Assembly: GCF_024397895.1 (NCBI RefSeq)
Contig: NZ_CP073346.1
Coordinates: 4,154,001 to 4,218,000, forward strand
DNA: 64,000 nt
Reading direction: 5' to 3'
Source of the DNA: Pseudomonas benzenivorans
GTDB lineage: Bacteria > Pseudomonadota > Gammaproteobacteria > Pseudomonadales > Pseudomonadaceae
The notes under the pieces: generated by a model
Told to the model about the DNA's origin: nothing
What the model saw: the letters and a program-made list of their open reading frames with translations, nothing else
Database searches by the model: none
Position numbers and translations under genes: made by a program
Shown here: in pieces, positions 17,967 to 26,641 of the stretch
Numbering within the stretch: the first letter of the stretch is position 1
Layout of the letters: each line of letters begins with the position of its first letter

Positions 17967-20204
17967 ATGAGCTTCGGCGCCGATGAAGAGATCCTCCAGG
18001 ACTTCCTGGTAGAGGCCGGCGAAATTCTCGACCAACTGTCAGAACAGTTGGTCGAGCTAGAGAGCCGCCCGGACGATATGAGCCTGCTCAACGCGATTTT
18101 TCGCGGCTTTCATACCGTCAAGGGTGGTGCCGGCTTCCTCCAGTTGAATGAACTGGTGGAGTGCTGCCATATCGCGGAGAACGTCTTCGACATTCTGCGC
18201 AAGGGTGAGCGGCGAGTCGACGCCGAACTGATGGATGTGGTGCTGGAAGCACTCGACGCGGTCAACGGCATGTTCGGTCAGGTGCGCGAGCGAGTCGAAC
18301 CGACTCCGGCCAGCCAGGCGTTGCTGGCTGCCTTGGCCCGCCTGGCCGAGCCGGCCAGCGCGGACGAAGTCGCGGCGCCGGTTGTGGCGTCACGGGCTCC
18401 GGCCGAGCCGACCCCGCCCCCGGTTGCGGCGGCTCCGGCCGATATAACCGACAGCGAATTCGAGCAGTTGCTGGACTCCCTGCACGAGGCGCCGGCCGAG
18501 GCCGCCGTAGCGGTCACCTCTTCTGCCGTCGCCGATGAAATCACCGACGACGAGTTCGAGGCACTGCTCGACCAATTGCATGGCAAGGGGCAGTTCGTGG
18601 CCGCCGGTGCGAGCCAGCAAGTGCCGCTGGCGGCTGCGGTTGGCGCCGCCCCGGCGGTAACCTCCGACGAGATCACCGACGACGAGTTCGAGGCGCTGCT
18701 CGATCAGCTGCATGGCAAGGGGCAGTTCGTTCCGCCCGCCGTGACCAGTGTGGAAGAGACGGCGCCTGCCCCGGCTGTTGCCGAGGCGGCAGCGGGTGGC
18801 TCTGGCGGTGACGAGATCACCGACGATGAATTCGAGGCCCTGCTCGATCAGTTGCATGGCAAGGGCAAATTCACCGAGCCGAGCGCGCCGGCGCCAGCCC
18901 CGGCACCTGCTCCCGCCAAGGCAGCGGAGCCGGCGAAGGCCCTGGCCGCCGTCAAGGCGCCTGCCAAGGCCGAGCCGGTGAAGGCCGCGAGTCCGGTTGC
19001 GCCGGCTGCGGCCGAAAAGGTGGCGCCGGCCAGTGAGGCGGAGACCACCGTGCGGGTCGACACCGCGCGCCTGGACGAAATCATGAACATGGTCGGCGAA
19101 CTGGTGCTGGTGCGTAACCGCCTGGTGCGCCTGGGCCTCAATAGCGGCGACGAGGCGATGTCCAAGGCCGTGTCGAATCTCGACGTGGTGACAGCGGACC
19201 TGCAGACAGCGGTGATGAAGACCCGCATGCAGCCGATCAAGAAGGTGTTCGGGCGCTTCCCGCGCCTGGTGCGCGACTTGGCGCGCAGCCTGAAGAAAGA
19301 GATCAACCTGGAACTGGTCGGCGAAGAAACCGATCTGGACAAGAACCTGGTCGAGGCCCTGGCCGACCCGCTGGTGCACCTGGTGCGCAACGCGGTCGAT
19401 CACGGCATCGAGACTCCCGACGAGCGTGAAGCCGCCGGCAAGCCCCGTGGCGGCAAGGTGGTGCTGTCGGCCGAGCAGGAAGGCGACCATATCCTGCTGT
19501 CGATCTCCGACGACGGCAAGGGCATGGACGCCGACGTGCTGCGCGCCAAGGCGGTGGAAAAGGGCCTGCTGGACAAGGACGCGGCGGAGCGCCTCAACGA
19601 GTTCGAGTGCTACAACCTGATCTTTGCCCCGGGCTTCTCGACCAAGACCGAGATCTCCGACGTGTCCGGCCGCGGCGTCGGCATGGACGTGGTGAAGACC
19701 AAGATTTCCCAGCTCAACGGCACGGTCAACGTGTTCTCGGTCAAGGGCCAGGGCTCGAAGATCGTCATCAAGGTGCCGCTGACCCTGGCGATCATGCCGA
19801 CCCTGATGGTGATGCTGGCCAACCAGGCGTTCGCCTTCCCGCTGGTCAACGTCAACGAGATCTTCCACCTCGACCTGTCGCGCACCAACGTGGTCGATGG
19901 TCAGGAAGTGGTGATCGTGCGCGACAAGGCCTTGCCGCTGTTCTACCTCAAGCGCTGGCTGGTGCGTGACGCCGCACACGAGGAGCAGGGCGAAGGCCAT
20001 GTGGTGATTCTCACCGTCGGCAGCCAGCGCATCGGCTTCGTCGTCGATCAGTTGGTCGGCCAGGAGGAGGTGGTGATCAAACCGCTGGGCAAGATGCTCC
20101 AGGGCACTCCGGGCATGTCTGGCGCGACCATCACCGGCGATGGGCGAATCGCCCTGATTCTCGACGTGCCGAGCATGCTCAAACGTTATGCGCGGCGCAT
20201 CTGA
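17967..20204 (+). CDS. cheA: Chemotaxis histidine kinase CheA
   Basis: CheA is the receptor-coupled kinase that phosphorylates CheY and CheB. Domains in order: Hpt/P1 with His49 ([12 protein letters not shown]), a long Ala/Pro-rich linker of about 230 residues (130-360), the P3 dimerisation helices ([21 protein letters not shown]), the HATPase domain ([29 protein letters not shown]) and the CheW-like P5 domain. No globular P2 (CheY-docking) domain is apparent. The linker instead carries four copies of a short acidic motif (separate entry). Length 745 aa. Confidence 0.97.
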   Translation: MSFGADEEILQDFLVEAGEILDQLSEQLVELESRPDDMSLLNAIFRGFHTVKGGAGFLQLNELVECCHIAENVFDILRKGERRVDAELMDVVLEALDAVNGMFGQVRERVEPTPASQALLAALARLAEPASADEVAAPVVASRAPAEPTPPPVAAAPADITDSEFEQLLDSLHEAPAEAAVAVTSSAVADEITDDEFEALLDQLHGKGQFVAAGASQQVPLAAAVGAAPAVTSDEITDDEFEALLDQLHGKGQFVPPAVTSVEETAPAPAVAEAAAGGSGGDEITDDEFEALLDQLHGKGKFTEPSAPAPAPAPAPAKAAEPAKALAAVKAPAKAEPVKAASPVAPAAAEKVAPASEAETTVRVDTARLDEIMNMVGELVLVRNRLVRLGLNSGDEAMSKAVSNLDVVTADLQTAVMKTRMQPIKKVFGRFPRLVRDLARSLKKEINLELVGEETDLDKNLVEALADPLVHLVRNAVDHGIETPDEREAAGKPRGGKVVLSAEQEGDHILLSISDDGKGMDADVLRAKAVEKGLLDKDAAERLNEFECYNLIFAPGFSTKTEISDVSGRGVGMDVVKTKISQLNGTVNVFSVKGQGSKIVIKVPLTLAIMPTLMVMLANQAFAFPLVNVNEIFHLDLSRTNVVDGQEVVIVRDKALPLFYLKRWLVRDAAHEEQGEGHVVILTVGSQRIGFVVDQLVGQEEVVIKPLGKMLQGTPGMSGATITGDGRIALILDVPSMLKRYARRI
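18441..18872 (+). repeat. Four acidic motif repeats in the CheA linker
   Basis: Within cheA, three nearly identical 21-residue units with core [17 protein letters not shown] lie at 18534-18596, 18666-18728 and 18810-18872 (residues 190-210, 234-254, 282-302). A degenerate first copy with core [15 protein letters not shown] lies at 18441-18488 (residue ~159 on). They are separated by Ala/Pro/Val-rich spacers of roughly 15-27 residues. The core resembles the CheY-binding peptide of FliM (SQDEIDALLHG), so these may be docking sites for CheY in place of a P2 domain; they could instead belong to the segment that binds ParC/ParP. Confidence 0.9.
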
Positions 20205-20248
20205 TTGATTGGCGGCGGGGCCCTCGGCCGCGTCGCTTAGGAGTGTGT

Positions 20249-21370
20249 ATGGTTGTCAAGGTACTGGTGGTGGACGACTCCGGCTTCTTCCGCCGGCGGG
20301 TATCGGAGATTCTCTCGGCCGATGCCAACATCAAGGTGATAGGCACCGCCACCAACGGTCGTGAAGCCATCGATCAGGCGTTGGCCCTGCGGCCGGACGT
20401 GATCACCATGGACTATGAAATGCCCATGATGGATGGCATCACCGCGGTGCGGAACATCATGCAACGCTGTCCGACCCCGGTGTTGATGTTTTCCTCTCTG
20501 ACCCACGAGGGCGCACGGGTCACCCTCGACGCCCTGGATGCCGGGGCGGTGGATTTTCTGCCGAAGAACTTCGAGGACATCTCGCGCAACCCGGAGAAGG
20601 TCAGGCAGCTGCTCTGCGAGAAGGTGCACAGCATCGCCCGCAGCAACAGGCGCAGTGTCGGCGTGGTAGCGCCGGCGGCCTCCGCATCAGCCGCTACCGC
20701 CGCGCCGTCGAGGCCGACGACGCCAAGCGCGCTCGCGCGCCCGGCGCCATCGCCACACGCGACTGTGGCAGGCGGCACGCCGGCAGCCAGCGCGGCACCC
20801 AAGCGCAAGGCCTACAAGCTGGTCGCCATCGGCACCTCGACCGGTGGTCCGGTGGCCCTGCAGCGTGTGCTGACCCAGCTGCCGGCCAACTTTCCCGCGC
20901 CCATCGTGCTGATCCAGCACATGCCGGCGGCCTTTACCAAGGCCTTTGCCGAGCGCCTGGACAAGCTCTGCCGGATCAACGTGAAGGAGGCCGAGGATGG
21001 CGACCTGCTACGTCCCGGCATGGCGCTGCTGGCGCCTGGCGGCAAGCAGATGATGATCGACGGGCGCGGTGCGATCCGCATCCTGCCGGGTGACGAACGG
21101 CTGAACTACAAGCCCTGTGTGGACATCACCTTCGGCTCTGCGGCCAAGTCCTATCATGACAAGGTGCTGGCGGTGGTGCTCACCGGCATGGGCGCCGATG
21201 GTCGCGAGGGCGCGCGCCTGCTCAAGCAGGGCGGCAGCCAGGTGTGGGCACAGGACGAGGCCAGCTGCGTGATCTATGGCATGCCGATGGCGGTGGTCAA
21301 GGCCAACCTGGCCGACGCCGTCTACGGTCTCGAGGAGATTGCCAGGCACCTGACCGAGGCCTGCCTGTAA
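20249..21370 (+). CDS. cheB: Receptor methylesterase CheB
   Basis: CheB removes methyl groups (and amide groups) from chemoreceptors for adaptation. It has a receiver domain (Asp55 in [13 protein letters not shown]), a variable linker (~135-185) and a methylesterase domain with the catalytic serine in [11 protein letters not shown], His in LIQHMP and Asp in [12 protein letters not shown] chose ATG 20249 because AGGAG (20239-20243) then has normal spacing; the in-frame GTG at 20243 overlaps that ribosome site. Length 373 aa. Confidence 0.96.
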   Translation: MVVKVLVVDDSGFFRRRVSEILSADANIKVIGTATNGREAIDQALALRPDVITMDYEMPMMDGITAVRNIMQRCPTPVLMFSSLTHEGARVTLDALDAGAVDFLPKNFEDISRNPEKVRQLLCEKVHSIARSNRRSVGVVAPAASASAATAAPSRPTTPSALARPAPSPHATVAGGTPAASAAPKRKAYKLVAIGTSTGGPVALQRVLTQLPANFPAPIVLIQHMPAAFTKAFAERLDKLCRINVKEAEDGDLLRPGMALLAPGGKQMMIDGRGAIRILPGDERLNYKPCVDITFGSAAKSYHDKVLAVVLTGMGADGREGARLLKQGGSQVWAQDEASCVIYGMPMAVVKANLADAVYGLEEIARHLTEACL

Positions 21371-21395
21371 TGAATATTGCCGCGAGTGCGTCCGC

Positions 21396-22136
21396 ATGGA
21401 TGTGCTGAGCCTCATCGGCGTCATCCTGGCGTTCGTCGCCATCCTGGGCGGCAACTACCTAGAGGGCGGGCATGCGGCGGCCCTGCTCAACGGCCCGGCG
21501 GCGCTGATCGTGATCGGCGGCACCCTGGGCGCGGCATTCCTGCAGGCGCCGGTCAGCGTGTTCAAGCGGGCCCTGGTGATACTGCGCTGGATCTTCTTTC
21601 CGCCACGGGTCGATCTGGCCGGCGGTGTCAATCATGTCGTCGGCTGGAGCATGACGGCGCGCAAGGAGGGCCTGCTTGGCCTGGAAGCGCTGGCCGACGC
21701 GGAGATCGACCCCTATGCGCGCAAGGGCCTGCAATTGCTGGTGGACGGCGCCGAGCCCGAGGCCATTCGCAGCATTCTCGAGGTCGACCTGTATACCCAG
21801 GAGGGCCGCGACATGCAGGCGGCCAAGGTGTACGAGAGCATGGGCGGCTATGCGCCGACCATCGGCATCATCGGTGCGGTGATGGGCCTGATCCACGTGA
21901 TGGGCAACCTGGCCGACCCGAGCATGCTCGGCAGCGGTATCGCCGTGGCGTTCGTCGCTACAATCTACGGGGTGGGGTTCGCCAACCTGTTGCTGCTGCC
22001 GATCGGCAACAAGCTCAAGGCCGTGGCCCAGCGCCAGTCACGCTACCGCGAGATGCTGCTCGAAGGCATCCTGTCCATCGCCGAGGGCGAGAACCCGCGC
22101 TCCATCGAGCTGAAGCTGCAAGGCTTCATGGATTGA
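21396..22136 (+). CDS. motC: Flagellar stator protein MotC (MotA/PomA type)
   Basis: MotC is the MotA-like pentamer subunit of the second Pseudomonas stator (MotCD), which dominates swarming. The 246-residue protein has four membrane helices with the conserved signatures GGTLGAAFLQAP and GGYAPTIGIIGAVMGLIHVM, and a cytoplasmic loop with charged residues that contact FliG. motD follows after 12 bases, the usual pair. Confidence 0.95.
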   Translation: MDVLSLIGVILAFVAILGGNYLEGGHAAALLNGPAALIVIGGTLGAAFLQAPVSVFKRALVILRWIFFPPRVDLAGGVNHVVGWSMTARKEGLLGLEALADAEIDPYARKGLQLLVDGAEPEAIRSILEVDLYTQEGRDMQAAKVYESMGGYAPTIGIIGAVMGLIHVMGNLADPSMLGSGIAVAFVATIYGVGFANLLLLPIGNKLKAVAQRQSRYREMLLEGILSIAEGENPRSIELKLQGFMD

Positions 22137-22148
22137 CAGGGACGAGCC

Positions 22149-23018
22149 ATGGCCCGCAGACGGCACCACGAAGAGCATGAAAACCACGAGCGCTGGCTGG
22201 TCTCCTATGCGGACTTCATCACCCTGCTGTTCGCCTTTTTCGTGGTGATGTACTCGATTTCCTCGATCAACGAGGGCAAGTACAAGGTGCTCTCGGACAG
22301 CCTGGTCGGGGTGTTCAACCAGCCCGAGCGCTCGCTCCAGCCGATTGCCGTGGGCGAGCAGCGCCTGAGCAGCAGTGCACCAGAGCCTGCGCTGTCCGAT
22401 GAGGGCGGCGAGCAAGCGGCCGCCGATTCACTCAAGGACATCGCCGACAGCGTACGCGAGGCGTTCGGCGACCTGATCCAGGCCGAGCAGCTCAAGGTGC
22501 GCGGCAATGAGCTGTGGATCGAGATCGAACTCAGCTCCAGCCTGCTGTTTCCCAGTGGCGACGCCTTGCCGAACAATGCGGCGTTCACGATCATCGAAAA
22601 GGTTGCCAAAATCCTGGCGCCCTACGAAAACCCGGTGCATGTCGAGGGCTTCACCGACAACCTGCCGATCAAGACCCCGCAGTTTCCGACCAACTGGGAG
22701 CTGTCGGCGGCGCGCGCCGCGAGTATTGTGCGCATGCTGGCCATGGATGGGGTCAAACCACAGCGCCTGGCGTCGGTGGGCTATGGCGAGTTTCAGCCGG
22801 TGGCCGACAATGCCACGGCGGAAGGGCGGGCGCGCAATCGTCGGGTGGTGCTGGTGATTTCCCGCAACCTGGATGTCCGTCGCAGCGTTGCCGGGGTCGG
22901 CAGCGCCAATGCGCGACCCGATCCGGCATTGCAGCGTGCTGGCATGCAACCTGCAGCAACGCCTACAGCGCAGGCATCGCAAACCGGTGTCGTCAATTCC
23001 CCGTCGCCAGCCCCATGA
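22149..23018 (+). CDS. motD: Flagellar stator protein MotD (MotB/OmpA type)
   Basis: MotD is the peptidoglycan-binding partner of MotC. It has a short basic cytoplasmic N-terminus, a single membrane helix with the proton-relay aspartate (SYADFITLLFAFFVVMYS, residues ~21-39) and an OmpA-like domain (about 130-245, with HVEGFTDNLPI and NWELSAARAASI). The Ala/Pro/Gln-rich last ~45 residues lie beyond the domain. Length 289 aa. Confidence 0.95.
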   Translation: MARRRHHEEHENHERWLVSYADFITLLFAFFVVMYSISSINEGKYKVLSDSLVGVFNQPERSLQPIAVGEQRLSSSAPEPALSDEGGEQAAADSLKDIADSVREAFGDLIQAEQLKVRGNELWIEIELSSSLLFPSGDALPNNAAFTIIEKVAKILAPYENPVHVEGFTDNLPIKTPQFPTNWELSAARAASIVRMLAMDGVKPQRLASVGYGEFQPVADNATAEGRARNRRVVLVISRNLDVRRSVAGVGSANARPDPALQRAGMQPAATPTAQASQTGVVNSPSPAP

Positions 23019-23070
23019 GGGCGGCGCCTGTTCTCGGTCGGGCCCTGCCTGTACCGGGAGGATGAAGAAG

Positions 23071-23859
23071 ATGAGAGTCTGGGCAGTAGCCAATCAAAAA
23101 GGTGGCGTCGGTAAGACCACCACCTCCATCGCCCTGGCCGGCCTGCTGGCCGATGCCGGCAAGCGCGTGGTCGTGGTCGACCTCGACCCCCACGGGTCGA
23201 TGACCAGCTATTTCGGCCATGATCCGGATGCGCTGGAGCGCAGCACCTTCGACCTGTTCCTGCATCAGGGCAGTGTGCCCGCGGGCCTGCCGCAGCAGTT
23301 GCTGCTGCCGACCAGCCACGAGCGCATGTCGCTGCTGCCCTCGAGCACGGCCCTGGCCACCCTCGAACGGCAATCGCCGGGGCAGAACGGCCTGGGTCTG
23401 GTGATTGCCAAGAGCCTGGCCCAGTTGTGGCAGGACTTCGATCATGCGGTGATCGACAGCCCGCCGCTGCTGGGCGTGCTGATGGTCAATGCCCTGGCGG
23501 CCAGCCAGCAGCTGGCGATCCCGGTGCAGACCGAGTTTCTCGCGGTGAAGGGGCTGGAACGCATGGTCAGCACGCTGACAATGATCAACCGCTCGCGCAA
23601 GCAGGCGCTGCCCTACACCATAGTGCCGACCCTGTTCGATCGCCGCACCCAGGCCTCGCTGAGCACCTTGCGCGTGTTGCGCAACAGTTACCCGGAAAAC
23701 CTCTGGCCGGCCTACATCCCGGTCGACACCCGCTTGCGCGATGCCAGCCGCGCGGGGCTGACGCCTTCCCAGTTCGATCACAACAGCCGCGGCACCATTG
23801 CCTACCGTGCGCTGCTCAAGCACCTGCTGGGGCAGCAGCCGGCCGCGCAGGTGGCTTGA
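23071..23859 (+). CDS. parC: ParA-family ATPase, chemotaxis array positioning (ParC-like)
   Basis: This 262-residue ParA/MinD-type ATPase lies between motD and a CheW-domain gene. In Vibrio and Pseudomonas the orthologous ParC recruits and segregates chemotaxis arrays to the cell pole through ParP. It shows Walker A KGGVGKTTTSIALA (residues ~10-23) and Walker A'/B segments VVVVDLDPHGSMTSYF and HAVIDSPPLLG. I chose ATG 23071 because GGGAGG lies nine bases upstream; ATG 23062 abuts that site. The length equals the P. aeruginosa counterpart. The array-positioning role comes from homology and context. Confidence 0.88.
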   Translation: MRVWAVANQKGGVGKTTTSIALAGLLADAGKRVVVVDLDPHGSMTSYFGHDPDALERSTFDLFLHQGSVPAGLPQQLLLPTSHERMSLLPSSTALATLERQSPGQNGLGLVIAKSLAQLWQDFDHAVIDSPPLLGVLMVNALAASQQLAIPVQTEFLAVKGLERMVSTLTMINRSRKQALPYTIVPTLFDRRTQASLSTLRVLRNSYPENLWPAYIPVDTRLRDASRAGLTPSQFDHNSRGTIAYRALLKHLLGQQPAAQVA

Positions 23860-23946
23860 GATGTATGAAGATGCTGCGCAGAATCGCTCAAGTCTGCCGC
23901 GCCTGCGGCCGATAGGCTGTACAGGTCATTGTTGCGGATTTCATCT

Positions 23947-24759
23947 ATGAGTCGTCCACTTGCCACCGCTTCGCGTCCCCAACTGGCCTTGCAGTCCTAT
24001 CTGGACAGCTTGTTGCAGGAGGCTGCTATCGAGCTGGCCGAGAGCAGTGTCCTCGATGAGTTCCAGGCGGCCGTGCTGGAGGAGCAGGTGCGCGATGCCC
24101 GCCAGCTGCCTGTGCCGCCGCTCGCCCTGGTCGAACCGTTGCCCAGCACGCCCATGGAGCCGCCAGCGCCGCGCGAGGCCGAGGTCGTGGCCGAGGCGCC
24201 AGCGCAGCTGATCCAGCCGATCGCCGAATTGAATCGGCCCGCGCCACAGGCTCCGCGGCCGCCCCTGCTGCAGCTGGAGGGGCGGCCGGACTGGGCGCAG
24301 GAGCCGTTCGAGTGCCTGTTGTTCGATGTCGCCGGCCTGACGCTGGCAGTGCCGCTGGTGTGCCTGGGCTCGATCTATCCTTTGGCCGGCCAGGAGTTGA
24401 CCCCCTTGTTCGGCCAGCCGGACTGGTTTCTCGGCATACTGCCGTGCCAGGCCGGCAACCTGAAGGTGCTGGATACCGCGCGCTGGGTCATGCCCGAGCG
24501 CTATCGCGACGATTTCCGCCAGGGCCTGCAGTACGTGATTTCCGTGGAGGGCTACGAGTGGGGGCTTGCGGTGCATCAGGTCAGCCGTTCGATCCGCCTG
24601 GACCCGGACGAGATCAAGTGGCGCGGCCAGCGTACCCAGCGGCCGTGGTTGGCCGGCACGGTGATCGAGCACATGTGCGCCCTGCTGGATGTGGCAGCCC
24701 TGGCCGAGCTTATCGCCAGTGGCGCGGCCAAGCGCATGGTCAATGGCCAGCTGCACTGA
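23947..24759 (+). CDS. parP: CheW-domain protein, ParP-like array adaptor
   Basis: The 270-residue protein has a Gln/Pro/Glu-rich N-terminal region (about 1-110) and a C-terminal CheW-like domain (about 118-265, LLFDVAGLTLAVPLVCLGSIYPL). Its place right after the ParC-like ATPase and before cheW matches the ParP adaptors that tether CheA arrays to the pole. ATG 23947 is chosen because the protein then begins MSRPLATASRP; the ribosome site is weak. It is less conserved than the true CheW encoded next. Confidence 0.82.
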   Translation: MSRPLATASRPQLALQSYLDSLLQEAAIELAESSVLDEFQAAVLEEQVRDARQLPVPPLALVEPLPSTPMEPPAPREAEVVAEAPAQLIQPIAELNRPAPQAPRPPLLQLEGRPDWAQEPFECLLFDVAGLTLAVPLVCLGSIYPLAGQELTPLFGQPDWFLGILPCQAGNLKVLDTARWVMPERYRDDFRQGLQYVISVEGYEWGLAVHQVSRSIRLDPDEIKWRGQRTQRPWLAGTVIEHMCALLDVAALAELIASGAAKRMVNGQLH

Positions 24760-24859
24760 TTGAACAGCGTCGGGCGCGCCGTGTGCGGGCCCGACAGATG
24801 ATAACCAGCGGTTTGCTCCGCGCACGCCGCACCGCGCGGCTAATGACGAGGCTAGGGAC

Positions 24860-25339
24860 ATGAAGAAAAATTCCGCACAGGGTGCCGAAGATCCCATTCT
24901 GCAGTGGGTGACTTTCCGCCTGGACAACGAGACCTACGGCATCAACGTGATGCAGGTCCAGGAGGTGCTGCGCTACACCGAAATAGCCCCGGTGCCGGGC
25001 GCGCCGAGCTATGTGCTGGGCATCATCAACCTGCGCGGCAACGTGGTGACGGTCATCGACACCCGCCAGCGTTTCGGCCTGGACTCGGCGCCGGTGAGCG
25101 ACAACACCCGCATCGTCATCATCGAGGCGGACAAGCAGGTGGTCGGCATCCTGGTCGACAGCGTGGCCGAGGTGGTCTACCTGCGGCAATCCGAGGTGGA
25201 GACCGCGCCGAATGTCGGCAACGACGAGTCGGCCAAGTTCATTCAGGGCGTGTGCAACAAGAACGGCGAGCTGCTGATTCTGGTCGAGCTGGACAAGATG
25301 ATGAGCGAGGAAGAGTGGTCCGAGCTGGAGAGTATCTGA
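24860..25339 (+). CDS. cheW: Chemotaxis adaptor CheW
   Basis: CheW couples chemoreceptors to CheA. The 159-residue protein is a single CheW domain with the conserved features VTFRLDNETYGINVMQVQEVLRY, a receptor/CheA-binding region PSYVLGIINLRGNVVTVID and a C-terminal LLILVELDKMM. A 100-base gap precedes it. Confidence 0.95.
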   Translation: MKKNSAQGAEDPILQWVTFRLDNETYGINVMQVQEVLRYTEIAPVPGAPSYVLGIINLRGNVVTVIDTRQRFGLDSAPVSDNTRIVIIEADKQVVGILVDSVAEVVYLRQSEVETAPNVGNDESAKFIQGVCNKNGELLILVELDKMMSEEEWSELESI

Positions 25340-25342
25340 GTC

Positions 25343-25747
25343 ATGCTCGGGGTCGCGCTGCTGGTGCTCGCACTGGTCTGTCTGGGACTGGTCGGCGCCT
25401 GCGTCTGGCTGGCCGCCCAACAGCGGCACGCGGCTCAGTTGCAGGTCGAGCGCGACGCGGCCCGTGATCAGCGGCTCAAGGAATTGAGCAAACGCCTGGA
25501 TGCCTACCTCGCGGGCAGCGTGCGCATGGGTGAAGAGTTGCATGAGCTGCGCCGCATCGTCGCGCCGCTGCCGGACAAGCTGAACCAGATCGAGCAGCGT
25601 GACCCCAGCAGCCTGTCCTTTACCCAGGCGGCCCGCCTGGTCGGCCTGGGCGCCAGCGTCGACGACCTGACCCAGTCCTGCGGCCTGACCAAGGCCGAGG
25701 CGGAGCTGGTCAGCAAGCTGCATCGCGCCAAATCGCCGAAGCCCTGA
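25343..25747 (+). CDS. DUF2802 membrane-anchored coiled-coil protein
   Basis: This 134-residue protein has one N-terminal membrane helix (residues ~2-25), a charged coiled-coil (about 30-85) and a small C-terminal helical domain (about 90-128, SFTQAARLVGLGASVDDLTQSCGL) of the DUF2802 type, which looks like a helix-turn-helix. Its gene regularly follows cheW in Pseudomonas, here by 3 bases, so it is likely cotranscribed with chemotaxis genes. Its function is unknown to me. Confidence 0.8.
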   Translation: MLGVALLVLALVCLGLVGACVWLAAQQRHAAQLQVERDAARDQRLKELSKRLDAYLAGSVRMGEELHELRRIVAPLPDKLNQIEQRDPSSLSFTQAARLVGLGASVDDLTQSCGLTKAEAELVSKLHRAKSPKP

Positions 25748-25890
25748 GCTCCCCGCTCAATCGCTATGCACACCGTCTTGTTTAGCGCTGCTGGTTCTTA
25801 ACTGGCGGTCCAGTCCGGTTTTTCGTTCCTAGCCTTAAAGTCCCGGCTACCTAAGCTAAAAGCTATGCATGTACGGCGGAGGTATTCGCG

Positions 25891-26334
25891 ATGCGCGGCT
25901 TGCTGGTTGTCCTGCTGTGCGCGGTAGTCTGGCTGCCGGTTCAGGCTCGAGAGGCGCCCATGATCGTCGATGGGGCGATCACCATCAATGTGCTGCAGGC
26001 CAAGTACCTGTATGACCGCGGCGCGTTGTTCATCGATGTACGGCCGTCGCGGGAGTGGGGCTGGGGCCATGTGCGTGGCGCCGTTCACCTCGACCTGGCT
26101 GACCGCTTCGCCGCCCTGGCCATGTCCCACTGGCCTCGGCACATGCCGCTGGTGATCTACTGCGACAGCGAGGTCTGCCTGCGCAGCGCTCTGGCTTCGC
26201 ACCTGGCGGTGACCTGGGGCTACGAGCGGGTGTTCTACTTTCGTGGCGGCTATTTCGCCTGGCAGCTGTTCGACTTCCCCCTGGGCAAGGGCCAGGAGCG
26301 CGAAGCGGTGGCGATCAGCGAGGAGGGCCACTGA
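25891..26334 (+). CDS. Periplasmic rhodanese-domain protein
   Basis: The 147-residue protein starts with a signal peptide (cleavage near VQA, residue ~19) and is otherwise one rhodanese domain with DVRPSREWGWGHVRGAVHLDL and the active-site loop YCDSEVCLRSA, where the first cysteine would carry sulfane sulfur. It could handle sulfur transfer or thiol redox in the periplasm. It sits next to the DUF2802 gene as in other pseudomonads, and its 3' end overlaps the convergent gene at 26315-26641 by 20 bases. Role inferred from family only. Confidence 0.85.
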   Translation: MRGLLVVLLCAVVWLPVQAREAPMIVDGAITINVLQAKYLYDRGALFIDVRPSREWGWGHVRGAVHLDLADRFAALAMSHWPRHMPLVIYCDSEVCLRSALASHLAVTWGYERVFYFRGGYFAWQLFDFPLGKGQEREAVAISEEGH

Positions 26335-26641
26335 GCAAGGGGCGCGGCGGCGTCGTGTCGCGCTCCTGGCCAAAGCCCGGCGGGCATTTGCCCTTCAGGT
26401 ACCAGGCAAAGGCGATGATCTCGGCGATGCATCGATAGAGTTGCTCGGGAATCGCCTCGCCCAGTTCAAGGCGTGCCAGCAGGCTTACCAGGTCGGCGTT
26501 CTCATAGATCGGCACTTCATGCTCGCGGGCGATCGCCAGGATCGCTTCGGCCAGTTCGTCATCGCCCTTGGCGCTGAGGGTCGGGGCGTTCTGCCCATCG
26601 TAGGTCAGGGCGATGGCTTGGCGAGGCGCTTGTCGTTTCAT
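26315..26641 (-). CDS. Stand-alone FlhB C-terminal-domain protein (FhlX/EscU-like)
   Basis: This 108-residue soluble protein aligns with the cleaved C-terminal fragment of FlhB: its QAIALTYDGQNAPTLSAKG matches FlhB's FAVALKYDPAKGSAPVLLAKG just after NPTH, and IPEQLYRCIAEIIAFAWYL matches the FlhB end. It lacks membrane helices and the NPTH cleavage site. Homologs in other bacteria (FhlX) can stand in for the FlhB C-terminal fragment. Its start codon overlaps the stop of the upstream FliK-like gene (ATGA), so the two are coupled. A role in export switching is an inference. Confidence 0.87.
   Translation of the reverse strand: MKRQAPRQAIALTYDGQNAPTLSAKGDDELAEAILAIAREHEVPIYENADLVSLLARLELGEAIPEQLYRCIAEIIAFAWYLKGKCPPGFGQERDTTPPRPLLSGPPR

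Noticed and set aside
25835..25880. Sigma-28-like promoter before the rhodanese gene (TTAAAGT ... CTAAAAG)
   Set aside because: The spacing and the -10 half do not fit the GCCGATAA consensus well enough to call.
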